Origin: Perkinsus marinus ATCC 50983
Taxonomy: Eukaryota; Perkinsozoa; Perkinsida; Perkinsidae
Direction: 5' to 3'
Assembly (NCBI RefSeq): GCF_000006405.1
Contig: NW_003210321.1
Location: 463,929 to 527,928 of the forward strand
Length of the DNA stretch: 64,000 nt
Both the position numbers and the translations under genes were made by a program. Each line of letters begins with the position of its first letter. The first letter of the stretch is position 1. The notes beneath the pieces were generated by a model. That model ran no database searches and was not told the DNA's origin. It was given only the letters and a program-made list of their open reading frames with translations. Positions 19,249 through 35,085 of the stretch are shown in pieces.

Positions 19249-20380
19249 TCAACCCTACTATTCGCAGAATCATTATTCTAGGCTTTCTCGCATCGAGAGC
19301 TACTTTTTGTGTAGATAACATTTGAGTTTTTTATCGTTTTTTCCGAAACCTCGGGGGCCGTGAGCTGACGGCTCGTAAATCCCCGGTCGTCATCTACGAG
19401 ATACCACTGTCCGATGAGCAGTGCTTCTCTTCGGTCGACCTGTACATCTTCGATGACTCTTTCAATCAGGCGAGTTGCGCACGCGGAAGATTTTGTGGAG
19501 ATTCTGATGTGACTTCCTGTCCTTCAGAATGTGTTGTTGGTCGCCTTGTACCCGAACGTCGTTGAGGCTTCTTTTCGCTGCACCTCTACTTGTAGTGTTG
19601 AGTTTAGTAAGCGGTGGTGGTCGTAGATCAGGTGGAGTATAGCTCGTGGGGAAAATACATCTTAACGCTGATGAGAGTAGTATTATTTTCAACTACGTAG
19701 CAGATGCGTGTGCGAAGATGGCAGCTTTAGTTTTATGGAGAGTACGCGCGGTGAGAAGTGCCATTGAGCCCATGGTCGGTGAGTAGAGTAGTTTTCCTTG
19801 TGAGTTCTTAGAGTAGAGCTTTTTTTATTGTGGAGTGCCTGAGGGCATGAGCGCATGCATGATATGCGAAGCAATAGCAGCAATTCAAAAGTTTGGCATC
19901 AAGTCTTCATAGAAGTTTATGTTATCAATTTGATAACATGAAATACCACATCACATAGTAGTATGAACTGAAGTTGTATCTCTTATCAGTAGTTGGAGAC
20001 CGTGAGTAGTGATGATCGGCTAACGATAGTGTCTACTACGCCGGATAGCTATACCAAGTTCAGTCGTTACTATACTAGTTCTACAAGTCGTTATGTGCTT
20101 GCAGTCACTTCTCCACCACATGTAACACATGCCACCCTAGTGCGCTTCCCTCAGCAGACTTCATACTCCTCGTAGAGTCGTATCTCAATCTGTACAGCAA
20201 ACATTGATGGACTGTAGTCAATCCAGGGTTGATAGCGAGACCTGTTTTTGCAGCCATGGATTTACTATTCAGTCTGATGAACTCCCTTCAGCACAGCTTC
20301 GTATCAGAAAATGCATGGGATTTGATAGTATCTCGTGGTTAATGTCTCTTAGTTACTTTTGTCTGTTAAATTGTGTGAAA
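19249..20380. other. Spacer upstream of NPL4; possible unresolved 5' exons
   Basis: NPL4 proteins begin with a ubiquitin-like region that I could not find; small plus-strand exons could be hidden here (MAALVLWRVRAVRSAIEPMV near 19720). A perfect 21-bp palindrome lies at 19919-19939. Nothing else is recognised. Confidence 0.4.
19919..19939. repeat. Perfect 21-bp palindrome
   Basis: ATGTTATCAA, central T, TTGATAACAT: 10-bp arms around one base, the same geometry as the pair at 32710-32751 but a different sequence. Confidence 0.9.
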
Positions 20381-22482
20381 ATGACGTCGTCGTCGGCGGA
20401 CGGAGAGCAGAAGGCGACTAAGAGGAATTTCCAGAGTTTTGAGAGCTATTTGAGAGACCATAAGTAGGAAAGTGTGGCCCCCATAGCCCATCGGAACCGC
20501 GAGAATTCCAAACGGTATCTCATAGTCGCTGAGTTAGATCCCTTCGTTGTGCGAAGTTCGGATGAGGCATGTGAGATTGATATCTCTAGCTGGAAGGGAA
20601 TATTCAGATCGAGGGAGTAGAGTTTATTGGAGTTGGTGCTTGCCAGGTATGAGACTTCTTTATTCCCCCTATCACAACACTACAAGACGGTCGTGTTGGA
20701 GAAGGGACGAATGACAAAGCTACCGCCAGCTCTCACGCTGAATCGGCAGAGGTGGTGAAGGGAAGCTAGCCGCCGCCGCGTGTGAGAGCGCTGCATATCT
20801 AGGTACCGTCATGTGGACCATTGTGAGTGGATGAACACTGAGGAGATCAAGTCATTCGTCCAGTATTGGCAGGTGAGGGAGGACACACTAGGTTTGCGAT
20901 GGGCGCATGAGTGCTTTGGTTGTCTCAGTTTGATAAGGAGATGCTACAACAACGGTGTGGATGGTTGTATGGGTAATGGTAGTGTTATAAGTCATACCAC
21001 TCCTTGAGGAAATCCTAATAGTTACTACCTCTCGGATCCTAACTATGATGATGGATGTCGAATTGTGGTAGAGGGTATATACGAGCCGCCGAAGCAGGAG
21101 GTGTATAACGCGGCTACTGGAGGCATTCGGATGAATGAGATGCTAGTGGCTATGCAAGAGGTCCTAAAGGGGTATGGGTTGTGATCTCTGGACAGTTGTG
21201 GGAGGTGTGGTATGATGGTATCGGGAGATGCCATGCTTGATCATTCACAAGCGGTCTTGTGTACAGCCGACTGAGTATAAGTCTGTCTCTATATCAGGCA
21301 TCGAAGGGCAAGCCTTTGGATCCTGGAGTTCTGGGAGGAATGGTAGATCCTGCCCTGCAGAAAGTGGATGTAGTTATGTCCAAGTTGGGGCTGGAGAGGG
21401 TGGGATGCATCTTCACTGCTCTACCGAGGGACTATGAGATGAGTAGCGGCGAGCTTTTGGCAGCTGCTAGGTTGCAGAAGTTGGTGAGAGTGTGGTATCA
21501 TAATGCAGGATGGGAAGTTGTNNNNNNNNNNNNNNNNNNNNNNNNNNNNNNNNNNNNNNNNNNNNNNNNNNNNNNNNNNNNNNNNNNNNNNNNNNNNNNN
21601 NNNNNNNNNNNNNNNNNNNNNAGGCAAGGGCAACCAGAGACTTTGGTGGGTGGCGTGGGAGGTAGGGGTGATGGTTGAGGAAGTGTAAGTAGGTTTGGAT
21701 GGCCTCGGACCAAGCTGAGGGTATGTTGCAAGATGGTCTCTTTGATGTGAAGAAGACTGCAGAGACGCCGACTAGGGTACAGCTTAGAGAGCCATTCAGT
21801 GTAGGAGGGGGCGGAGGGATGGGGTGTGAAGGAATAGTAGCTCGAGAGCATGCCCTGAGGGGTCCTTCGTAGCCTCTTGGTGCTGACTTTGTCGATGCTA
21901 GCGTTGGTGAAAGAGCGGTATGGTATTTTGTGGCGCAGTGACGTTTTTTTGCAGCAAGAGATGATGCCACCAGTGCTGGCGAGCGGGTCGGAGGTCACAG
22001 AATTCGATCCGGACTGGCTGTTGGTGAAAGTCAACGATGGTGTACCGTTGAAGAAACGCAGCATGTTCCGGTTCTCGCATTTCCCTAGGTAATCACTGTA
22101 ATGAGTATTGAATTTCGTGGCGCAGTGACTTTTTCCTCAGAGAGAATCGTAGTCGGCAACAGTCGCCAGACGATATAAAGCAGTACATGCGACAAGTAGT
22201 TCTGCATGGGTAGCATGCCCTTGAGTAGTAGAGATGCCAGATACCAGCGGGAACTCCGTCCTGGGCGCGATACGCAGACTTCCACCTCCTAGTGTACATC
22301 ACGTTACTCCTCGATGAGGACACAGCAGGTGGGCCGGCTTGGGGTGGAGTGTCCGACTGTGTCCGACCGCCGCGTGCTTCTCGGTTCAGCGTACACTGAC
22401 AGGTGCAATAGCGGGGAGTATATCGAGAGAGGAGGAGATCGACAAGGCAATGGATGAGCTGTTGACTAATATGGCTGCTTGA
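20381..22482 (+). CDS. NPL4: NPL4 homologue, Cdc48/p97 adaptor (multi-exon, contains an assembly gap)
   Basis: NPL4 with UFD1 recruits the Cdc48/p97 AAA ATPase to ubiquitylated proteins (ERAD and chromatin extraction). Spliced segments in order match the family: NFQSFESYLRDHK; KLPPALTLNRQR joined across an intron to YRHVDHCEWMNTEEI; CRIVVEGIYEPPKQE; VVMSKLGLERVGCIFTALP (MPN-like core); a 100-N gap; EVTEFDPDWLLVKVNDGVP; FPRENRS across an intron; SPDDIKQYMRQ; YADFHLLVYITLLLDEDT; and a C-terminus EEEIDKAMDELLTN with TGA at 22480-22482. Two short introns (21918-21954 and 22089-22140) share the GTGGCGCAGTGAC motif. ATG 20381 is the first clear start, but N-terminal exons may lie upstream. The gap removes part of the MPN region. 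Confidence 0.88.
21522..21621. other. Assembly gap (100 N)
   Basis: Exactly 100 N, a usual placeholder for a gap of unknown length. It falls inside the NPL4 gene. Confidence 0.99.
21918..21954 (+). repeat. Short intron with TTTTGTGGCGC motif (copy 3, sense)
   Basis: A 37-nt GT-AG intron (GTATGG...TTGCAG) in NPL4, joining GERA to QEMMPPVLASG. Contains TTTTGTGGCGCAGTGACG, so most of the intron is the shared motif. Confidence 0.75.
22089..22140 (+). repeat. Short intron with TTTCGTGGCGC motif (copy 4, sense)
   Basis: A 52-nt GT-AG intron (GTAATC...CCTCAG) in NPL4. Its removal creates the conserved FP.ENR motif (FPRENRS). Contains ATTTCGTGGCGCAGTGACT. Confidence 0.82.
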
Positions 22483-22666
22483 ATAGAAGCGAACAACTCT
22501 CCTTTATCTATCACTACTGTCTTGGGTTGAGTTCAATGCATTGGTGAATGAACGCTCTTGGGAAGGTCTGGCGGTCTGCGGCTCTTTGGAGGTAGCAGGA
22601 TGCACTCAGCACTGCACTTTTGGGTGGACGGGATAAGTTGATTATCATTATTGTAACAGCACAAAC

Positions 22667-24119
22667 ATGTGGGGAGAGGTTTTGCTCGGTTGCTCCAGTG
22701 GAATTTCAATGCTACTACGAACGACAAAAAACGCTTGGAAGCTGTCGCCTTCTGTCGCTCGTCAAAAGCGTACATTCAATAGCAGCAGTAGCGAGGTGGA
22801 GAAGTACGCGGACATGCCTGCTATAGCTGTGCACAAGGGCTACAAGATCGTCATGTCTCTCAGTGTATGCAGACTTCCGACGGTGTAAGTGTACGAGACT
22901 GTGGGAGAGTCCCTATTGCGGGCTGCAGTTATAGGGCTTCGTACACTAGTGTTATGTTTGCAGAAGAATGCTTTCATGGACAGTTTTCTTATTGTTAGTG
23001 ATGGTGTAGGTATACGGAGCCTCTATTCATTCGAGAACATCGCGAGTGGCGAGCAGAGTGGGAGGAACGAACAGCCAACCAGTTGGAAATTGCCGATAGT
23101 TTAGTTTACCAGAACTTCCCCCATCATTTTCTCCCTAGCCGACGGGTAATTTTGTGGCGCGTGACGAAGGAGTAATGGTCGATTTGGTTAGGAACTGGCC
23201 CTATTACGAGAAGGCTCACAGACGGACATTTTGCAACAAGAGGGTGGTACGGTTGTGAAGATGTCAGAGTTGGATAAGCTCATCGCTGAGGAGGTGATCT
23301 TAGCTCTTGAGTGCTGTGGGTAGAGTAGAATAGAAGTGGCGAAGGTGTGGTATTGATAATGATGAAAATGCATGAAGGCTAGTGTGCTTCCTTGAGTAGA
23401 GCATTTTATAATGCTGTGAATCATCAGGGTCTATCGGGTTTGGAAGGCCAACTCGGTGGTGGACGGAAAAAGAAGAAGAAAGAAGACACCTTAGCAGGAA
23501 CTGAAAAGCAGAGAACTCTAAAAGAAGTAGTGGTCCATCGATCTGCGCAGGACTATGGGCATCGTATGAGGTTAGAGCTCGTGACAGATGCACAACACGG
23601 ATCGTCGAGGAACGGAGATGCTGTGGTTACTGGTGAAGTATCGCGGCTCGACCATCTGGACGTTTCCTTACTCTAGTCATCTACAGGGCGACAGCGCGAG
23701 AGAGGTATGTTCGAGGGGCCGTGAGGGAGATGAGGAGAGCTCCTTGTCCTTAGACGCTACAGCGGATATGTATGGCTCAGCTGGGAGAGGCATACAAGCC
23801 CTATTTCGTGGGTGAGGTTAGTCAGTGCCTCTGCAGTACATTTACATCAACAGGTACATGCCCTATGCATTACCGCAAGTTCACGTCGTTACGGTATGCC
23901 GAGGAGGAAGAGACTGTTATTGGCAGCAAGGTGAAGCTGTCTCGAGCCTCATCCATTACTGTCTAAGTAGCATACTGGCAGGTTTTCTATTACCGGGCTA
24001 TCCATCTACCTTCGAGTATACCGATTACTCTTAGTCCGGATGGTCCGGTGGAGGACTTTGCGTGGGTGGCCCGGGCAGAGCTCCTCGACTATGTTGGGGA
24101 GGTAGTAGGTCGGCATTGA
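22667..24119 (+). CDS. Mitochondrial ribosomal protein mL46 (MRPL46) homologue (multi-exon)
   Basis: mL46 is a Nudix-fold protein of the mitochondrial large ribosomal subunit. The N-terminus MLLRTTKNAWKLSPSVARQK (from ATG 22709; ATG 22667 is 14 codons earlier) is basic and Ser/Thr rich like a mitochondrial presequence. HKGYKIVMSLSVCR matches the W.I..ALC..R start of the mature protein. Then EHREWRAEWEERTANQLEIA and YQNFPHHFLPSRR follow. The Nudix-like core LWLLVKYRGSTIWTFPYSSH matches LLLLV.....W.LPQ of mL46. RYMPYALPQVHVVTVC and a final SPDGPVEDFAWVARAELLDY match the C-terminal WV...EL..Y motif. TGA is at 24117-24119. One intron (23146-23191) carries the TTTTGTGGCGC motif. Exon phases between 23200 and 24000 are only partly checked. 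Confidence 0.68.
23146..23191 (+). repeat. Short intron with TTTTGTGGCGC motif (copy 5, sense)
   Basis: A 46-nt GT-AG intron (GTAATT...GGTTAG) after ...HHFLPSRR; an alternative acceptor is at 23221. Contains ATTTTGTGGCGCGTGACG right after the donor. Confidence 0.65.
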
Positions 24120-24794
24120 TGATGATAACAGTCTTGTGCGTCTGTAGTCAGCGTGGTACCACTACCGTCGATGCCTGCCGTTGGACTTCTTGCCAGGTCA
24201 GGAGTCAGTTGCTGTGGGTGAGCAAGATGCTACAGGTGCACGCTCCTGAGCATGGTGTTGTTGGTTTCTGTCCTAAGAGTGTTTCTCGAGTTCTTTCACA
24301 CAGCGACGGTATCATGCCGGTTCGGATCGTTGGGTTTGGCTTTCTGATGGTGGTCGACTCTTGCTGTTATCGAGCTGTTCCTGGAAGCAGTGCTCTAGTA
24401 TATTATCCTACCTTAGAATAGCGCTTAGGATGCTCCTTATCGCTCTATCCTTCGTGGTGCTCACGATGTGTCTTGAAGTGTCTACTGCCTGAAGTGACTA
24501 ATGCACGATGAGAGTCAGCGTTGGGCGTGGTCCCATGGCCCATTCTATTCTCTCGGCTGCACCTTAGCTATGATGTCATTGCTTCCCTGTATAAGATATT
24601 AATACCCTCACTATCGGTAACAGTGACAATGGCGGCAGTGATATCATCGGGAAGATCGCTATCATGTTCTTAAATGCTGACTTGACGTTTGCATGAGGCG
24701 ATCCTGTTCGAGTAGCGTTTTGGTGAGGAGATGGATCCGCGGGGTCCTATTCGTTTCGTCAAGGCTATCATGCGTTTCCAAGCTCCTTATTGTC
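24120..24794. other. Spacer, nothing recognised
   Basis: Between the mL46 gene and the F-box/kelch gene, both on the plus strand. An open plus-strand frame at 24062-24421 has no recognisable features and partly overlaps the mL46 end. Confidence 0.4.
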
Positions 24795-27240
24795 ATGGCA
24801 ACATTCAGGACCGTTGCAGAGCGAGTATATGCAGAGGCACTGCTGCGCTACGCTGATGGTCGCAGTTTAGTAGCACTTGCCGATACCGACAGTTTCTTCA
24901 ACAACTACGTCAACGCGAGAGGTCTCTGGTCTGAGCTGATCCTTCAGCACGATCCTATGGGTGAGTACTTCAAAATAGGGCTGGTTGTGCGGTCTCGCCG
25001 TCCGACATGTCTACGATGTGACATAGTTCATTTCTGTCTAATCTCAGCACATCCCTCCGCTTGCAAGTCCATTGAGGAGCTAAAGTCCACAGCTATAGAC
25101 CTTGATATGAAGGAGGCGCCATTGCGGGTTATGGACACTACTATGGTGAATGCTGAGATAGCCGTAGAGAACTACTGGGGAGCTCAGGGGGCGCACTGTG
25201 TAGGTCAAGGCGATTTTCATGATCCTCGTCACAAGGCGTGGTCAAGCGCGATTGGTTGTTCGAATAGTAGTGAGTTCCTTGACTGTCTTGCTTGTCAGCT
25301 CGTATTGTCCGATCGGCTCGGTCTGCTGCTGCTCATCGCAGGAGGATACTATGGTGAATCTTCTGGGGGTCTAGAGAGCCGGGTAGGCCCGGGGGGGGGG
25401 GCAAGGGAGAGCTAATCCATAATATGGACAACTGTAGCTGTGTCTGAGTCAGCGTACCTCCCTTTGTTTATCGTTGTTCGTGTTTGTGAAAAGATTTTGT
25501 ATACCACAATGTCATCAAGTGTAATTTGTAAACTTCACATTGTTTCAGGCCCTGCGATGTGCAGCAGTAGTGGACACCACAACGTCGCCAGTCACCTTGA
25601 CGCCATGCCATTTCGATGCTCCACGGTCCCTCAACATGCACGGTGCTGCCTGTGACCTCATCACAGATGACTTCTCGTCATCGACCATCAAAGCAGATGT
25701 CTATGCATTCGGGGGAGGCAATCATGTGGCGGCCACTGCCGACCTCATGCGCCTTTCCATAGAGTACACCCATGGCGTGATCCTGGACGATCGGCCTAGC
25801 CTCGTATGTGAAGTAGTGCAGCCAGTGGTAGCATCCTCGAGGCCCGTGGCTCGCTCTGGGGCTCAGGGTGTGCTGTGGGAGGGCACATTCCTCCTACATG
25901 CTGGCCGTGGGGTTAATAATGTGTTCCTCGATGATCTGTGGCAATTCGACTTCACTACACGGACCTGGCGAGAAGTGGAGGTCACCGGTCCATCGCCGCC
26001 TCACCGGCTATGGCACAGCTCCCAGCGGGTCGGCTCGAAATGGATCGTCTTTGGTGGCGCTGAGTGGCGCTTTAGTCCTGAGGAGGTGAACATGGACGAC
26101 AGTGGGAAGGTGTGGATCCTGGACCTGCCGACTTTGACGTGGACCAGCATGTGTGATGCTTCTGGTGTGGGCCCCCCTCTACTGCTCGGGAATGCTCTTG
26201 TGGCCGTCTCGGCTAGGGAGGTGCTCACTTTCGGCGGCTGCAAGACGTATAACTACGACCGGATGTCGAGAAGCTATGGGAATCTTTATGAGGATATTTG
26301 CGCACCGTGGAGATTTGATCTATCGAAGCGAAAATGGGCAAAAGTGAGGCGATTATGACTAGGGTGTAGGTTAACCTGTTCGAGCAGGTGTGCTGTCAAA
26401 TCACACCGTATGAAGATGTCGATCGGGCAGTACTCGAAACTCGTTTCCGAAGTCACTGTGGTGCTGCTTATCTGAAGTCCCAAGGGAAAGTCTACGTCTT
26501 CGGTAAGGACACAATCTGGTGGGAACCACAACTAGTCTCCACACTTTATAATAGTATTCCACTTGTTTAGAGGATGTTCACCTTGAGCTCGAGGCTTGTT
26601 AGCATTTGAGGAGTAGGGAACCTCTTTAGTTGGAAACTGTTGTGGCCAGTAGAGGAAAAATGCATATGCTCAACTCCATTTGTCGGCCACAGTATCAAAA
26701 TTTTGACGAAATTTTGAGAAATTCTTTGTTGATCTCTGTACACGTCTACCCGAACTCATGTGTAATCGTCTCTCATCAGCGAGTAGCTAGGGAACTCGTG
26801 AACTAAACTGAGGGAAGCAATATATATTCCAACGCTGATGTATGTCTTCCTGTTACATTCTGATAGACAGCTTGGGCCATCCTGCTGATGATGTATGCTC
26901 AGGTGGAGCTCGATACTTCTATGGCGAGTACTTCCATGATGTCATCGTATTCGATCTGGACGAAAAGCTCATCTCGGAAGAACATCCGAGGCCCCGTCTG
27001 AACATGCTACATGGGGTGCGATGGACCCGGCAGTTCCGGCTCACGCCTGGGGTCATCGGTCGTGCCCGGTGCTTGGTAATGGGAGGGGGGCGCCTGGGGT
27101 TGGATATGACGCTTGTATCTCAGGCCCGAGATAGGTTGATTTCTCGGGAGGTGTTGAACAGTCTGATTTACACTGACGGCGACCAGGATGAGGCGATGGT
27201 TGTTGACGATGCAGACTCTCCAGGCTATACCAGCGAATAG
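24795..27240 (+). CDS. F-box-like / kelch-repeat protein (multi-exon)
   Basis: The N-terminus (MATFRTVAERVYAEALLRYA, then DGRSLVALADTDSFFNNYVN and ARGLWSELILQHDP) has the L..L...D..SL..L......F......LW..L layout of an F-box. The following exons hold kelch-type blades: FLLHAGRGVNNVFLDDLWQF with DFTTRTWREVEV; WIVFGGAEWRF with KVWILDLPTLTWTSM; VLTFGGCKTYNYDRM with PWRFDLSKRKWAKV; KVYVFG; YFYGEYFHDVIVFDL. Such proteins are substrate receptors of SCF ubiquitin ligases. An intron at about 26520-26840 contains a MITE. The stop is TAG 27238-27240 after an acidic tail. A run of 11 G at 25390-25400 lies in a probable intron. The F-box part is weaker than the kelch part. Confidence 0.75.
26647..26838 (+). 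repeat. hAT-like MITE, copy 2
   Basis: Starts CAGTAGAGGAAAAATGCATATG and ends TATATTCCAACGCTG; internal TCTGTACACGTCTACCCGA matches the family. It lies in an intron of the F-box/kelch gene. No clear target duplication was seen. Confidence 0.8.
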
Positions 27241-27350
27241 GGAGGACTCGCTGTCTTTATTATTCGTACTATTGCTCCCTGTTATCTGTTGTGTTTTGTG
27301 TCGACTTGGACGGCCGCAGTCACGAAAAAAATAACAGCAGTTGATCATAA

Positions 27351-32057
<4,707 letters not shown>

Positions 32058-33361
32058 TTTTTCTACCGCAGTGTTTCTGGAGCTAATTCACCGTTTCTTG
32101 AAGTCCCCCATCATTGTGGCATCACAGTAGATCAATCACCCTTAAAAACAAATACCAACCGGTTAACTCGACAACTGCAAAGTCATAGTAAGGACGCAAC
32201 CTCAGCGTGAGGGGCATCCGAGCGATGCATGGGATTCTCTATCTTTGTGTTTGGTCGTGTCTCTGCCACTTGCAGAGTAGCGGATGGGAAACAACTTCAA
32301 GACGATGAATCGAGCGACAGCACGAGTAAATACTGTCCCTTGCAACTCGCTTTGCAGTACCTTTCAAAGCTAACTCGGGAATAGGAAAGGGAAAATCGTG
32401 ATGTAGCACTCGAACCCAACGAGCCAGTTGGGGTTCAAATGAGCTCTAAGGTGATGGTCTCATAACGCATGATAGCAGCTAGAGCAGCGATAAATCATCG
32501 CCGACAAAAACAATATTGAATATGACCGTCCCTCATACTGGTGTGGACGAAACTTGCATGTTGAATCGACCATCGCGTCGTGAGGCCCTTTACCCCCATG
32601 CGATAATACAGAGAAGCGTGGAATACACGGTCAGCGCGTCACGCCACAATCAATGCAGCGACATCCTATCACAGGAGGATCTGGAGGATTAGTGGCTGAG
32701 GGGCTGACTCGGATGGTGACTCACCATCCGTGGTAAAATACTATTTTACCAGCATTGGTGAGGATAGCGGCCAGGACAACAACAGCGATGGGGAGGCGAA
32801 TTACCCCCTCCCCCGAATTATAGATTCTGATATGGCTAGGTTGTAGTATCGGCAAGAGCAGACGCGATGGTATAGTCGGTTCGATTGATTTATCGGCTAC
32901 CTCAACAAGGATAGTTTCACGCATGCGAACAAAACATGGACCCAGCTCGCGCCACTAGACGCAACGAGAGAACATAGTGAAAATAGCTTTGACAATGAGA
33001 TGTTCCTCAACAAATGGTAGGATGAGGAAGGCTGTGCCAGTGAGACTCACAGCGGAAACCATTCGTCTTACTGTTTGGAAGCTGCTATTAGATACCCTAG
33101 CTCCTAGCCGACGGTAAGCACTAACAGCGGAGCCTCCCAAGCAAAATAAAAAATTCCACCATAAAGTTTGACAAGTGACTGAAATAATACGATTCTGGAC
33201 ATGATACGTGGAATGGGTACACGACAATGGAGCCTCAAAGCTTGACCACTTGGGAGAAACAGATGCGAACAGCATAATCGCTGACCGCCAGTTCCCCTGA
33301 GTATGTCTATGGCTCCTCGACTTGCTCGAGCAACATGGCTGAAAAGACCTTTTCATCACTC
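32058..33361. other. Convergent spacer between PEX6 and the amino-acid transporter
   Basis: PEX6 (plus) and the transporter (minus) converge here. A minus-strand open frame at 32955-33365 has two hydrophobic stretches (VSLTGTAFLILPFVEEHLI) but no recognised family and may be 3' UTR. A pair of abutting palindromes lies at 32710-32751. Confidence 0.45.
32710..32751. repeat. Two abutting perfect 21-bp palindromes
   Basis: CGGATGGTGA, C, TCACCATCCG at 32710-32730 is followed without a gap by TGGTAAAATA, C, TATTTTACCA at 32731-32751. Each has 10-bp arms around a central C. As a convergent 3' region they might help RNA 3'-end formation, but a role is not shown by the sequence. Confidence 0.92.
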
Positions 33362-34618
33362 TCAAAATCGAGTGACGCTACCGTAAAGGCCCATCACCAT
33401 CACGACAAAGCCGATAGCAACAATGAGAATTTGAAAGACGACAACAAGTTTCGGCGTGGTCAAATGCTGCAGCCGTTTGATCTTATGATAACACGCGACT
33501 GGGAAAAAGATTGAGAACTGAACCATACAGAAGGCCCCTATCACGCTGACCAGGCTGCTGACCCTGGGAACGACTATGGCGATGAGTCCTTCGAGAATCA
33601 CGAGGCAGGTTCTAGCACTTAGACACAGCAACTTTGACTTGACGGTGGACCACTTCCTCCTCTCGCTAAAGTTAGAACACAGCAGATCCATCTGCTTCGC
33701 TGTGGGCGTGAACATAACGAGAAAATGCGGAATGAGAACAATCAGAACCACAATATTTATGAGCCAGCCAAATACATCGAGAGACCGGCCAGGTGGGGAT
33801 AGAGCATCGACGATTGTATCCACTTGTGCTAGCAATGGGCCATAGGCTGCATACCCCAACTCCATCACGGTCATATACACCAACGTGATGAATGTCATCG
33901 CTGCAGCTAAGGTCTTTGGGAAATCCTCGGGTTTGTTCATGTGGAAGCACACAGTAGGTGTTGAAGCGGCGAAACCATTGACAAAGAAGTATGTGGCCAA
34001 GTTCGACAAGAAGTCAATGGCACTTAGAGGAACAGCCGTGAGATCATCAGGGGCGTCGTCGATCATCTTGTTAACGGAAGCAGCAATTATGACAATCACC
34101 ATCGCCGAGGACGACAGGACCCCTATAGCCGCGACAATACCAACATCTTTGATCTCCTTTATCCACGAGAAAGGGATGCCGACGAGAGTCCACAAGACGA
34201 TCCAGACACGCTTATTGAGGACCCCAGTCATCGCCAGACACGTAGATCCAAGGAGGATGAGCATCGCACAGCACACAGAAGCAAGGGTTATGTGTATTAT
34301 AAACCCGATATAAATCGAAGCAACTCTACCGAATGTTGCTCGGCCAGCTTGCTCGTAGGATCTAGTTATTTCATTTTCGTTATCAGCTGTGAGACGGAGG
34401 GTGCGCCACAGAAGGATGTTGGTGTAGTAGACGATAGCAACGGCGATCCCGAGGCCGATGAGGCTACCAAGCCAGCCGGAAGTAACGCTAGTCCGCGGCA
34501 GTGCCAGGACGCCGACCCCAACGCAGCTCATCGCTATGGTACAGGCGGCTTTTATCCAGCCTAACCCATCCTGTGGATTTTCGATCTCAGGAACGCTGCT
34601 TTTATGAGGAGAATCCAT
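33362..34618 (-). CDS. AAAP-family amino-acid transporter
   Basis: Amino acid/auxin permease (AAAP, Aa_trans) proteins are about 400-500 residue carriers with 10-11 membrane helices. From ATG 34616-34618 (MDSPHKSSVPEIENPQDGLG) the frame gives 418 residues in one exon. The first helix holds the family signature GVGVLALPRTSVTSGWLGSL, normally G.G.LALP.......G. About ten further hydrophobic helices follow, for example AIVYYTNILLW, VCCAMLILLGSTCLA, IVAAIGVLSSSAMVIVIIA, TYFFVNGFAAS, INIVVLIVLIPHFLVMF and VFQILIVAIGFVVMVMGLYG. The helix VNGFAASTPTVCFHM fits the family's FAFEG..V.LP position with changes. It probably sits in the plasma or vacuolar membrane; substrate unknown. The unbroken frame contrasts with the intron-rich neighbours. 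Confidence 0.85.
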   Translation of the reverse strand: MDSPHKSSVPEIENPQDGLGWIKAACTIAMSCVGVGVLALPRTSVTSGWLGSLIGLGIAVAIVYYTNILLWRTLRLTADNENEITRSYEQAGRATFGRVASIYIGFIIHITLASVCCAMLILLGSTCLAMTGVLNKRVWIVLWTLVGIPFSWIKEIKDVGIVAAIGVLSSSAMVIVIIAASVNKMIDDAPDDLTAVPLSAIDFLSNLATYFFVNGFAASTPTVCFHMNKPEDFPKTLAAAMTFITLVYMTVMELGYAAYGPLLAQVDTIVDALSPPGRSLDVFGWLINIVVLIVLIPHFLVMFTPTAKQMDLLCSNFSERRKWSTVKSKLLCLSARTCLVILEGLIAIVVPRVSSLVSVIGAFCMVQFSIFFPVACYHKIKRLQHLTTPKLVVVFQILIVAIGFVVMVMGLYGSVTRF

Positions 34619-34889
34619 ATGATAACACTTCAACTTTCAAGACTGGGGTTAAAAGCCGTGAACATATTGAATGCAAACGACGCAACGAACGCGAATATGA
34701 AACTGTCAATGATTTCTTAAAAACCCAAGACATGATTTCAGCTATGGCAGGTTGACTGCTTGACGAACATTACTCACGACGCGATATATCAACGAGAATG
34801 TATTGCATCGAACACTTCGAGAATATGGAGGAGAGCAAAGAGCTGTAGTGAATACAACTACTGTTGACATGCTATGAGACGTAACACAC

Positions 34890-35077
34890 CAGTGTTGAAA
34901 TATATGTTCGCTTTCCTCAGCTGAGTCCAGGAGTTTCCTCGCTAATTAGAGCACTTCACATCGGAATTCGGGTAAAAGTTTACAGAAACTAATGAGAATT
35001 ACCTCAATTTTCCTCAAAATTTCCACTAATATCACCTACACATGTAGATGATCATGTGCATATTTTCCCCCACACTG
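34890..35077 (-). repeat. hAT-like MITE, copy 4 (best copy, with 8-bp target duplication)
   Basis: 188 bp bounded by CAGTGTTGAAATATATG and the inverse of CAGTGTGGGGGAAAATATG. It is flanked on both sides by the identical octamer TAACACAC (34882-34889 and 35078-35085). CAGTG-type ends plus an 8-bp duplication are the signature of hAT-superfamily transposition. No coding capacity. Confidence 0.92.
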
Positions 35078-35085
35078 TAACACAC

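Noticed and set aside
32955-33365. Separate minus-strand gene after the transporter
   Set aside because: Open for 136 codons with some hydrophobic residues, but it lacks an ATG at a sensible place, has no recognised family and overlaps the transporter's stop. More likely 3' UTR.
33576-34564. Plus-strand frames opposite the amino-acid transporter
   Set aside because: Shadow frames; the minus-strand frame has the AAAP signature and membrane helices.
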